NCBI RefSeq assembly: GCF_000208865.1
Contig: NC_018394.1
Span: 2,131,964 to 2,195,963, forward strand
DNA: 64,000 bases
Source: Neospora caninum Liverpool
Lineage: Eukaryota > Apicomplexa > Conoidasida > Eucoccidiorida > Sarcocystidae
Direction of reading: 5' to 3'
Below, piece after piece: positions 49,101 to 60,100 of the stretch. The position numbers and the translations under genes were made by a program. Under the pieces are notes generated by a model. It was not told the origin of the DNA and did not search any database. It worked only from the letters and a program-made list of their open reading frames with translations. Each line of letters starts with the position of its first letter. The first letter of the stretch is position 1.

Positions 49101-51721
49101 GGATACAGGAGGAAGAGAGCGCAGAGAGAAGGAAGATAGAGGAGAGAGAGACAAGAGAGGGAAGATCGAGGAGAGAGAAGCGAAAAAGAGGGAAGAGAGA
49201 AGGAAGATAGAGGAGAGAGTGGAAATGGAGCAGAGGCGAGGGAGAGGCAAGGGCGTGAAGACATGAGAAAGGCGACTGTGCAGAAGACGGCTGTGAGACG
49301 CGTCACGTGTGGAGGTGGTCCACTGTACCACCAGAGCAGCGGGGGAAGTGGAGCTAGACAGTGGACATTTTTCTTCAGAAACAAAAACAGGGCCCGAAAG
49401 AAGGGAGGAGAGGAGACAATATAGTGAACGCACAAACAACGAGAAAAACATGGCAGCTGAAAAACGACAGAAAGAAAACGGGAAGAAGGCCCCTGCGTTT
49501 CGTCAATCTTCTTCACTGGGGGAAGACACACACCTGCTGGTCGGACGCGGTCTTCTGCTGCTTGATGCCGTCGTTCAGCTTCTCGAGATCTGCACAGAGC
49601 CGATCGATCTCCGGCTGTACGGACACCGCAGCCACAGATTCCTCCACAGTATGGCACACCAGACGCAACTGTCCCTCCCTCCCCTTCTCACCTCGAAGCA
49701 TCCTTCGCTTCGGTCTCTCGCCTGCCCAGCCACTCCATTGGTGTTTCTTCCTGTCTGCTACGGCGCTTTTGTGGGGAAGGAATGCTACTTCACGCCCGAC
49801 AGACGCACGCACGCAACTATCCCGAACTCCTCTGCAACATGCCCCAAAGCTCGAGAAACCTCCACGCACTCAACAGGCATATATATATATATATATATAT
49901 ATACAAACATATATATATATATATATATATACGCGTTTGTGAACAGAGATATGTGTGAAAGGCACTGGGCGTAGGAACCTGTGTTTCGAACTTGCACGGC
50001 GTGTGCACGCACGCTGCAATGTGCGTGTCAGAATCCATCTACTTTATTTCCAGGAGAAACGCGTTTCAGTTTCCTCTGCATGCGCTTTTGCGTGGCTTAC
50101 GGGGAGAGCTGCATTCGCCTCGAGCTCAGCTGAGATACTCCTCAGCTCCTGCTGTGCGCGATTCAGGTGCCGCTCTCGACTCGCGATCGACCTCTCCAGT
50201 TGCTCCACTTCTCGCTCCATCTGGGAGTCTGTGAGGGCAAAAAAACGCTTGAAACTCAGTGCTCAGGCTCGAACAACGTCGGGCCCTCCCAATTCTCGTA
50301 TTCAAAGGCAGTTGTACTTTCAAACGCTTTAGAGGCATGCACGCCGGGGGGGAGCGGTAGGGCGATAGAAGCGCGAGACAAGCCGGAGGGGACAGAGACA
50401 GAGTGAAACGCGCAAAAAGGACGGCAGGCAAGAGACGACACCGCAAACGTCCAGAACGAGAGAGGCAGAGAACAAGGCACGAAAGAAGGGGATGCAGTTT
50501 GGGAGAGAGAAGTGGGAGCGAAGGGCGATCAGCAGGCGATAGCTTCACAAAGGACAAGGACAGAAATTGTCTCGGCTTACAGAGGACTTGCTGCAGTTGC
50601 GTCAGGTCGCGGCCGTTGCCCGATTGAGGATAGTGATTCAGCAGCATTCGCGAAATCATCTGCCGAAAACAAACAGAGCATACCGAATCTCGCTTGTGCC
50701 TTCGCGTTTCCCTACTCTTCTCCTCGCCCTTCCGTTTCTCCTTCCCTTCTTCTCTCCTGTTCTCCTTCCCTTCTTCTCTCCTGTTCTCCTTCCCTTCTTC
50801 TCTGTCTCGTGCGCTGCTCCTCGCTCTCCACACAGACATGCGCAACGCATGGTGCCGCGCCTGTCCCGACGGAAAGTGCCTCGTTCTCGGTTTTCGGTTC
50901 CCGTTTCCCGCACGACCGCTTCCGAGCTCTTCGTTCTCGCGATTTTGCCTCCCGGTTTCTCGCTCTTTCTCTGGGCCTTGCCTCTTCGCCGACGACAGCT
51001 CCGGCCATCGCGTCCTTCTTCTCGACCGCGGGATTCAACAGCGGATCTCGACTGAAGACTTCCGACTCGTAGATAAGCAGCTCGCAAAGCCACGAGAGCG
51101 CATGCAGATGCAGCGGCCACTGATGCGCAGAGTTCGGCGCCTGCATCGACGACTTGGCGATCGTCAGGGGGTAGCTGGAGACAGGGCAGCAGTCGAACGA
51201 AAGACCGAGCAGGCGAGACGGTGAGGGCCCGCGCAAGAAGCAGAGGAACAGCAGCCAAGAGCTGAGATTCAGAGCGCAGCCAAGACGCAGACACCGGAAA
51301 GCGGAAGACCGAAACGACGGGCCAACGCCGGCGGCTTCTCCACAGGCACGCAGGGAACACGGCTCCGCGGGAAAGGTGATCGCGTGCGGGTGTGACAGAG
51401 AAACGTTCTTCGGCCCATCGCTGGGTCGGCGTGTCGCCCTGTGTGTCTCGCCGAACGGGCCGACCCGGTTCGTCCACACTGCTCCCCCTCGTTTCCGCTT
51501 CCTTCTGCTCGCCCCTCCCCGTCTCCATTTTGCGCTGTCGCCGAATTCTCTTCTCGCGACGGCGAGCTCTCTTACCCTAACTCCTTGAAGAGCCGCGGAA
51601 CCTCTTCGTTCGCATTTTCGTTCGTCACCTGCACGCTGTCGTCGCAGGCTCTTCTGAAAGAGAAATTCGAAACGCGAAAACGAACCGTGAGTCGCCGCTC
51701 TCGCAGATAAGTGCACCGAAC

Positions 51722-51792
<71 letters not shown>

Positions 51793-52314
51793 TAGCTCTC
51801 TCTGTCTCCCTGTGCTTCTGTGTCTCTCTAGGTCGTTCGATCCGCTTGAGTTTCCAGGCGTTCCGCATCGAAAACGACGACGGGAAACCAGACGCGAGTG
51901 GGCAAAAACGCAAATTGCCACAGGCACAGATTCACACGTGTGCATGCGCCGCGAAGTGTCGTCCCTGTCTACATCCACTGCAGGCGGACCGACGATCTCC
52001 TGCGAGTCGAGAAACGTTGCCCCACCTCGGAGACACATACGCGGTCCCCGAACGACTGCTGACTTCTTCATTCCTGCGCATGCATGGCCGGCCTAGGCCC
52101 ACAGGCGGACACGGCCTTCATGCAGACAGCCAAACGCGTGACATGGAACAAGGCCTGTAATTACGAATTGTTGCTACAACTGTAAATAAAGATATATCGA
52201 GATGCACATTACTAATGGTTTACCTACCTTCAATGTGTAAACACAAACATGCACAAGCACTTTTAGCCATAAAATCAGATACAAGCATCTATAGATATAA
52301 ACGTGACTCAGCAT

Positions 52315-52355
<41 letters not shown>

Positions 52356-53888
52356 CGGAACTCATCACACACGTATATATATGTATATATAAACGCAACT
52401 CAACATACGCGTATATATATATATATATACATATATACATATCTTTGTTTATTTCACGATTTGCAGAGCATTGGCGCACTGTGCTCTCCGTACCTCAGGA
52501 GGTGGTTCCAGATTTCGACGAGGAGGTTTCGGGGAGGAGCGACGAAAACCTTGGGCGAGAGTTGTTGCGGGAAGCCGGAGTAGCAGAGAAATCGAATGAT
52601 CGTCTTCACACTTTCGCGTTTCGCCTCTTCATTTCCCAGAAGCTGCTGCACGCCGCCCGGTCCTTTCTTGCTGCCTAGGCCGCGGCCGACCGTGGCTGCC
52701 GACCCCGCTGGAAAATCCAAGAAAAGATTAAAGATGCGAATGCAAACACATGCCCCAGCGTTCATCGAGCGCCAAACTTGGTCAGGCACATACACGTCCA
52801 CATGTGCAAATATACATGCATATGCATTCATCGACAAATACAGATGGAAACAAAACCCACGTGCAAATGTATATATATATATATATATATGAATAGGAAT
52901 GCGTAGCGCTGGCATGTGCATGGGGTTGGCCACATATCTCTACGAATGTTTGCAAGCAAAAGGCGCATTTGCATGTACGCCGAGATACGGGAAAGACAAT
53001 TTCTGTGAACGTGACGGTGGATGAAAATCGCATCTCGAAAGACGCGGGTTCAGCCAAAAAGAGTCACGGAGAGCCTTTGGCCTTTCCTGGGTGAAGCAGT
53101 TGGTCACCTGGTAAGAGAGATTTGTAGAAAGAGAACTGTCCCACTTCGCGCCGAACGTTGTCGCGCGCGGGCGGGGCAGCTGCGCGCGCGGCCGTAAAGG
53201 AGGATCCGCCATGGACGCCAAAGAAGGAATTCGTCGACTCGTTTTCTGCGAGAAACGGCAAAAAGGCAAAGGACTTTCGGTGCAAAACGAACAGAGGGAC
53301 ACATTATCGTCTGCCTGTGGGAACCGTCTTCTCATCGCCTTCTTCCCACCAACGCTCTCGCCTTGTCTTCTCCCGCTTCGTCCCCCCTGTGCGTCCTTGT
53401 CAAGCGCAGACTCTTGCGACTCTTCTCCTTCGTTCAATCTTGTCGCTCTCCCTCTTCAGGTCTCAACATCCCGTTCCGTTATTTGTCGCCGCGTCTCTCT
53501 GCATTGCTCCCCTTTACATTTCTTTTCTGCTGCCTTTTCTCCTCTGCGCAGATACCGTCGTCGGGTGTTCCTTTTCTCGTTCCCTCGTACCCTCCGTCCT
53601 GCGTTCTCGCTCCGCCGCTCGACATCGGCGCTTGGACAGTGGGCAAGAAAACCCCACAGAGAGCTTACCTTGCCCCGGGAAGCCGCGAGAGCGCCCGTCT
53701 CCGCCGGCGGCCCCAGATCGCATGGGAGACGAAAAGCCAGGAAAGGAGGAAGAGGCAGACGGCGCCGGCGCCAGCCTATCTGCTCTGTACGGGGACGTGG
53801 ACCGGAGCGGAGAAGAGAGGGGGAAGGCGGAAGGGCCGAGAGAAGAAGCGCCTGATGTCAGGCCGCGCAAGTTGGAGGGGTCATGCAT
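44474..53888 (-). CDS. NDC80: Kinetochore protein Ndc80/Hec1
   Basis: Ndc80 links kinetochores to spindle microtubules within the Ndc80-Nuf2-Spc24-Spc25 complex. Exons: 53669-53888 (ATG at 53888), 53108-53245, 52494-52707, 51576-51653, 51174 to an uncertain donor near 51000, 50581-50659, 50101-50228, 49534-49614, 48920-49027, 48299-48373, 47489-47533, 47106-47147, 46502-46777, 45805-45879, 45268-45339, 44474-44878; about 720 aa. A basic, Ser/Pro-rich tail is followed by the calponin-homology domain: SVKTIIRFLCYSGFP, then EEVPRLFKELG joined to YPLTIAKSSM and HQWPLHLHALSWLCELL, the family hallmark. From exon 50101-50228 to the stop the protein is mostly heptad-rich coiled coil (QMEREVEQLERSIASRE, EIDRLCADLEKLNDGIKQQ, IEKLKKTRQQLE). 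The exception is the ~92-residue Ser-rich segment of exon 46502-46777. Apart from the exon after the CH domain, all placed junctions keep frame. Confidence 0.87.
46117..46145. repeat. (TA)n microsatellite in an Ndc80 intron
   Basis: An alternating TA tract of about 29 bases lies between the exons at 45805-45879 and 46502-46777. Confidence 0.9.
47750..48290 (+). repeat. Purine-rich GAGA/GACA low-complexity tract in an Ndc80 intron
   Basis: The plus strand is dominated by gagaga, gacaga and gagatag words, so the transcribed Ndc80 intron (between exons 48299-48373 and 47489-47533) is a long polypyrimidine tract. It codes for nothing recognisable; apparent long Ser/Leu-rich frames here are composition artefacts. 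Confidence 0.7.
49879..49931. repeat. Interrupted (TA)n microsatellite in an Ndc80 intron
   Basis: Two TA tracts separated by acaaaca lie between the exons at 49534-49614 and 50101-50228. Confidence 0.9.
50737..50804 (+). repeat. 24-bp tandem repeat, 2.8 copies, in the Ndc80 locus
   Basis: The unit tctccttcccttcttctctc plus ctgt repeats at 50737 and 50761, with a partial copy at 50785. It lies between the CH-domain exon starting at 51174 and exon 50581-50659, in the part where the donor could not be placed. Confidence 0.9.
51724..51792. repeat. (TA)n plus (GATA)n composite microsatellite
   Basis: Alternating TA (about 51724-51752) continues into about ten GATA units (to 51792) in the Ndc80 intron between exons 51576-51653 and 52494-52707. 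Confidence 0.95.
52318..52430. repeat. Cluster of three (TA)n microsatellites
   Basis: Three TA tracts separated by two diverged copies of a short spacer containing aacgcaactca/gcggaactcat lie close to the donor of Ndc80 exon 52494-52707. Confidence 0.9.
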
Positions 53889-56720
53889 CGCGACCACACT
53901 AACGGGAAACGCTGGAAAACGGAAGGTGGACACAAAAAGAACGACGAGGAGGGGGAGGGATGGAGCGGGAAAAGGCGCGCGAGGATGAGGCCAGAGAGAA
54001 AGGGACGGGGAAACAGAGAAGGATCTGACCCGCAGATCTGGAACGCAAACGGCGACCAACTAGACGCGAGTGATAGCGTCGAACAAGAGGCCGGTGGAAC
54101 CACCAGCCATTTTTCCAAACGAGCGAAAGAGGAGAAATAGGGAAACGCACCAAGTGCGGGAAGGCAGGGAAGGAACTTGCACGGCCAGCAACGACACGAA
54201 ACACATCAAGCCTTGCGCACTCCTGGGTGCACGGACTCGATCCATACGGCAAAGCTACTTCGTCCGTCAAGAAATCAAGTGTACAGACACCCGAACTTCA
54301 GGTGTACGTACAGCCTACGTTGATGCGGACCCACACTTGAAAGCAGGGGGAGGCTCCACACATTACCGCAGTGGAGCCACACGACTGTGTTTCTATAGGA
54401 CATGTGGCCATCTGCATGCAGTGTTCGGCCCCCAGAGAAAATGTGGCGGCGACGCAGCATCCAGGATGCGTGGTGTAGGTACAGCTGTCGTTAAGAGAGC
54501 AGGGGAATCACCAGGAGAAGAGATACACCATGGCGAGTGCGAGACGAGGCGGAGAGAACTGACCTATGCAGACGAGCAGGGAGCGGTCACTGCCATTCAG
54601 TTACAACGGCAGGTCCCATCTTACAAGAAGCAGCATTATCTTCGGCGACACTCAGAAAAGAAATGCACGCGGAATAGAAAAGAGTAGAGCTCCATTCCTA
54701 GATCGCGTAAAAATCACGCCGGGAAAGACCCGGTGTCGCCTCCCGTCGGCCACTCTCGTCGCGAGACAGCGCTGTCCGCGGCAAACGAGAGAAGCGGCGG
54801 AACAAAGACAGAAATCCCTTCTTGTCCGTTGTCTTGCGGTGAATGTGGTAAAGACGGGGACGTGGTTTCCCCAGGACATGGCAGGCCTTCCGTGTATGTG
54901 CAGCGAATGTACATACACTGCAGCGTGTTCTGTCTGCATCCGGGGAGAAGGCGACACACACAGACCCCCAGAAACAATCTAGCCACATCCCCGTATTGCT
55001 AAAAGAAGGGGCGAGAATCGGTTTCGTTCTTTCCAAAGAGTTGATTCCTCCCTCTGCTCTTCTATCGAGAATGTGCTTTTTTCGTTGTTTCGTCCTTGCA
55101 GACGGATCCTTCTTTTCGGCCGCGTCGAGCGCCCACCCTCCATATGCTGTCCGTGGCACCCCCCACGGTTCTCCGGTGCCAAGCTCAATTTCGGGCTTCC
55201 TCTGCACAACGAGATTCTTGCTTTTCCCACCGTTCTCTGGAAGGTGGCCGCGCCTCCGCGTTTTCCCTCCCGTTCGTCTTATCTTTTTCCTTCCCTTTTC
55301 TCTCACTTTTTCCCGATCTCACAAGCGTGGCCACTCAAAAAAGTGGTTGCCCGGTGTGCGTGTTTGTGGTCGCATGCGCTGGCACAGCTTCCAGCTGTAG
55401 GCGTTCTTCCCATTTCTTTTCTCAGTGTCTTGTAAACGCCGTTAGGTCCAGCTTCTGTTTTTTCCCGCAGGTGTCTTTCGTCTTTTCCTTGTTTCTTCCT
55501 CTTCTGTTTTCCTTCCGCTCTGCCGTGTGGTGTCGCCTTCTCGCGCGCCAGGCCGTCTTTTTCCCGTCCAGGCGTCGCCGATTGTTCTCGCCGCGCCGCG
55601 GTGTCTCGTGAGCGCGTCGCCGTTCGCATCTTGCGACGGGTTTTCTCTCCCTTTTCCGTCCTCCGTTTCTCTCGCGTCGCTTCTTCTCCACCGCTGATTC
55701 TCTCGCTTCTGCCACGTACCCACCCGCGAACAGCGGCTCGATCTCCCGTCGCTCGCTCATCCGCGGGGTGTGCGCCTTCCTCTTCCCCCGGCAACTCCTC
55801 TTTTCTTTTCTGGTTTCTTTTCCTCCTCCGAGAACGTTAAGTACAGCCGCAGTAGAGAACGTTTCTCCCCTGGTCTCGCCCTTTCCGTCCCTTCCCGTTC
55901 ACATGTTTATGCATGTGGCTGGTTGTCCCTATACACAAAGAGATGTAAGTGGATAGAAAGCAGCTTGGCAGATATAGATAGGTTTGGACAGATAGAGACA
56001 GAAATGCATGGGCATATGGATATCCACGCAGATGTGCCTGAGCGCATTTTCTTGTTTGTACAGGCAGGCAACTTAGAGGAGTTAGTCGTAGTGCGAGTGT
56101 GGGTTTGAATCTCGCAGCGAACGTGTTGCCTCCGGCGCTGCTTCTTTGTGCATTTGACGGAGAAAACAGCGTGAGCATCAGTGGTGTCACCATTCATTCG
56201 ATCTCTCTGGGTAAGAGGAAATTAGAAGAGAAGACGTGGAGGAAAATCTTCAAAGAACTTCACAGAAGATCGACTGGAGAGACATGCGCGCCTCCGCACC
56301 CACCTCGAAGAGCCCCTGTCTTGCTCGTCTCTTCTCAGAATCCTGAGAGGCCTCACCGAGACGAGCGAGCGGGGGGACAGGAAACGCACGGGAGATGACG
56401 CCTCCCGCCTCTGCATCTGCAGGTAAGGGACACTTCTCGATAGTCGTGTGTCTCGCGTTTCTTCTCTCTCCTCGGGCGTCTCCCCATCTTTTGCCTCCGC
56501 GCCGCATCCCGCGAAACCTATGCACATCTGCATTCTCTTTCATCTCCAATTAAACATACCTTCCTCAGACGGAGGGTGTCTCCTTGCCCTACTTGCGTGG
56601 GATTTCTCGCGCCCTCGCTGTCGCATTTGAGGGGGATTACTTTGTTTTCTCGCCTCGCGTCCCGTTTGTCCTTCGCTGGTCTCAAAAATTTCACGACCTC
56701 AAAAAGCTGAGTTTCTTCAG
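53889..56720. promoter_or_regulatory. Divergent intergenic region between Ndc80 and Mcm10
   Basis: Ndc80 (minus) starts at 53888 and Mcm10 (plus) runs rightward, so both promoters should lie here or slightly further right. No single element was recognised. N-terminal Mcm10 exons may be hidden in the right part (for example a frame open from an acceptor near 56566). Confidence 0.35.
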
Positions 56721-57174
56721 GGGCTCGTGGCGACGTCTTCGTCCAGGAGGATGGCACGCTTCGCTTCTTTGGAACTCCCCTCACTCTCAGGTCAGTCATA
56801 AACACACACAAACAGAGTTCCATGTCTACACGCATGCAAACGCATACATTCGCATATATATACATATGCATCCATAGATATACACATGCATATGTATACA
56901 CAGACATCTTTCAGCCTATATCATCACAGATACAAATATGTATACAGTTAGGTAGATGCAGAACGATAGGTATATTCCAGCATTTGGGCACATCAAAAAA
57001 AGCAGATCGATAGATCTTTCTGTGCATGTAGACACGCCGATATGTGTATAGTGGTCCGTGCCTGTAAAGGACTAAATGGAGGCCCCATGCCACGGCGGCC
57101 ACCTGCTGATTTGTGTCCATGCATGCAGATGGGTGCATGCAGTGAAACTGTTGCCTGCCCGGCGGCATCTTCAG
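56721..57174 (+). other. Candidate N-terminal exons of the Mcm10 gene
   Basis: Exon 56721-56790 (containing GDVFVQEDGTLRFFGTPL) has an acceptor (tttcttcag) and a donor. It joins in phase to 57129-57174 (WVHAVKLLPARRHLQ), which in turn joins in phase to Mcm10 exon 57609-57707. A competing reading treats 56566-56790 as a longer exon in another frame, so this assignment is tentative. Confidence 0.35.
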
Positions 57175-60100
57175 GTGTATTCGCAGACCTTTTCTGTGTG
57201 GGGTGTCTTGCTGCAGAGAGTGGCGCCTGCCCTTGGTGGAAGCTCGCGGCATTTTGAAGACCTCTGCCGAGACACAGTTTGTCTCGCTTTCTTCGCTAAG
57301 CCGCTATGTCAGTCTCTCTTTTTCCTTGAAAGTCTTGAAGGGGCAAGCAACGTATTTCTATAAAAGGAGGCAGAAGGCAGCCGAGTCAAACTGCCGTCGG
57401 AAACGCGGATCTAGATCTACATGCACCGGCCTCTCTTTGGCTACCTCCCTTCATGCCAATACGTCTGTATTTGCGTGTATGTGCCTCTGGCTGCACTTCT
57501 CTGTATCTTGCCATATCTTTCTATATCTCTCTAAAACCCTGCGGTTCTGTCTGTCGACACATTTCTATGTCTCGATCACCGTATTCACACTCACAGTTGC
57601 ACATGCAGGTCTGGGGAGATGCTTACACTCTCTTAGGTGCATTGACGTGCTGCGGAAAGCTTCCTTTTGAGCAGGCGCGTTTACCGTTCCTCCGATGTTC
57701 GTTGCTGGTATGTGGGAGCCTCGGCGAATGAAGGCTATGCGCGTGTTTTTCCTTTTTGGGAAAGCCGACGCTGGGTCTCTAACCAATTCTCTTCTCCGGC
57801 TGTCTTCTTTTCGATGCTTTCCCTGACCAGGCGACTCACGACGCTTTTGTGGCCGCCAAGACTGCCGCGGATGTTGCGATCCTTGGCGTCGTCTCTGACA
57901 TTGGGGCGCAAAGATCGACGGAAAAGAGTGAGCATTTCTCGCGTGCATGCAAAGGGACAGTAAAAAAGGCCTTCCGCCTGTTTACTCCGAGGCGTTTGCG
58001 GAAAGAGAGTCCTCGAGGGGCGAACGCGATCTGCCTGGCCCGAAAATTTGTCGCCAAAGAGGCAAGCTGCGAAGACACTTCTCCCGCTGCCTCGCTCCGC
58101 GTTTTCAGCTTTGTGGGCACCTCGAATGTGGGTTGCCGAAGTGAGACGCTTTCTCCCTTAGGTCCGACCGCGAGAAACGTCAATCCGGCTGTCCGGGTGT
58201 ATGTACACTCGGGCGGTAACTACGTCGGTGCCAGGGTTTGGCTTGTTCTGCCGTCCCTTTTCTACTTCGCGTTTCTGGGGGGTGTCGGTCCTGTGTGTTT
58301 CTTGAGTGTTGTGCTCTGCTTTCCTCTTATTTGGGATTTTCCTGCCTCGCTGTTACACGTTTTCCGGGGGTTCCCGCTCACGTGCATTGCTCTGCCTCTG
58401 TGTCTCCTCCTCTTTCTCTCCACCGGTTTTCGTCGCTTGTTTCTTCTCCTTTTTTCGCTTGCGTTCAGGCCACCTGTGGTCGTGGACCCTCTGGGACTTG
58501 CAGTGAGCTCTCATCAGCGTCGGTTTCCCTTTCACCTTTTGCGCCTCGTTCCCATCTGCTGCGTTCCAACGACGCTCTGTCTCCTCGCCTGATTTTCCAC
58601 TTCTGGTTCACAGTTTGGTTGTGTTTTTTCTCGTGGCTTGGCCTCTCCGCACCCTCTCTGTCATGCGGTTCAAGTCTCCCTTCTGTGTAGCCTCTCTCGT
58701 CCGCTTGCCTCTTGCGTCTCTTCTCCCTCTTTTTCCACCTGTTTCTGCTGAGCGCTTTCGACGCTTCCCTCTTGCCCCTTTTCTCAAATGCTTTTTCTTC
58801 TGTCGCCGTTTTTCCTTGCTTTCCTGCGATTTGCAGAGAGACGAAAATCAAGCTCCTGCTCCGCGGCGAGGCTCTCTGTCGAACGCTCCAGTGAGGCCCC
58901 GCACCATGATCTTGCATCTCGACTTTTTTTCCTTTCCCGGTGTTCCTGTTTCTCGGCTTCTTGTCTTCTCTGGAGCTGGCTTGGCTTCGGTCTCCTCTCC
59001 TCTCCACGTCTCCCTTTTTTCTTTTCGCTCGCGTTCCTGAGTTTTGTGTTTGGCGTATGGATCCTGTCGCCTATGCTGTCGGCCGATCTCTCGCTCGTCC
59101 GACGCGCAAACCGAAATATCCTCCGTCTTCTTCTCTGCGACTTCTTTCCTCCTTTCCCCTCTCTCTTCCTCTCGTTTTCGCCGCCTTCGCTTCGTTTTCG
59201 TTTTCGGCTCTTTCGTTTTTCCTCAGTGTCGACTTGTGCACTTCCTTTGTCGTCTAGAGGTGGCTTTTCGCAGCCTTGGTAGATTGTAATCGAGTTGCTG
59301 GGAATCCACAGCGTGCAGCTCTCTGTGTTTTTAGTTTCTCGCAAACGAATGGTTCTGGAACGTGGGAGAGACAAAGGTGTGAGTAATATCTTTACAGGCG
59401 TCTGCTGACTGACTGGCGGTCGCACGCGCCTATACATATATATATATATATATATATACATATAAATATATATATATATATACGCACACGTACACAAATA
59501 GAGATAAACGTGCACCTCGACACATTTGTGTGTCTCTGTGTGAGTAGATTCGAGCATGCATGTTTTTTTCGGCGTTCGTTTGTTTTGGACTCCGAAAACG
59601 TCTTGTCATCGGAATTTTGTGTTTTCAGACGAGAAGATGTAAAAACAGGAATGCTCCTTGCGGTGCTCAACCCGACCCTTCTTGAACCGAACCCTCAGTA
59701 CGACAGTCGCTGCGTCGCCGTCGACAAAGCTGACAACGTTCTTCTGGTGAGCCTCAAGCGCGACGGAAAGGAGCCGAGAAGTCCTGAAAGCCTGGCAAGA
59801 GCGCATGCATCCACACGCCCAGCATATGCATGCCTACCCAGCGACATGCCTTCAGATGTGTGGGGTGTGCATCTAGCTCTGGCTATCTCGCAGTCTTTTT
59901 TCGCCCTGTCAGAGGGAACACGGCGGGTCGTGGACGGAGGAATGACTGGACGCGGTGTACGGACAGCCACCTTGCTCTGTTTCTCCCTCCCTCGTTCCCT
60001 CTCGCCGAGATGAGCGAGCCGTCTAGGCAGAGATCGGTGCTAACCCGTTTTCCCTCATCTATCTGGACGCTGCGTCTACCGCGTTCGGTTCTTCCGACTT

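Noticed and set aside
53158..54687. Long plus-strand frames of 179-276 codons opposite the Ndc80 5' exons
   Set aside because: They are antisense to exons that join in frame to a recognisable Ndc80 N-terminus; the translations are basic and low-complexity with no domain.
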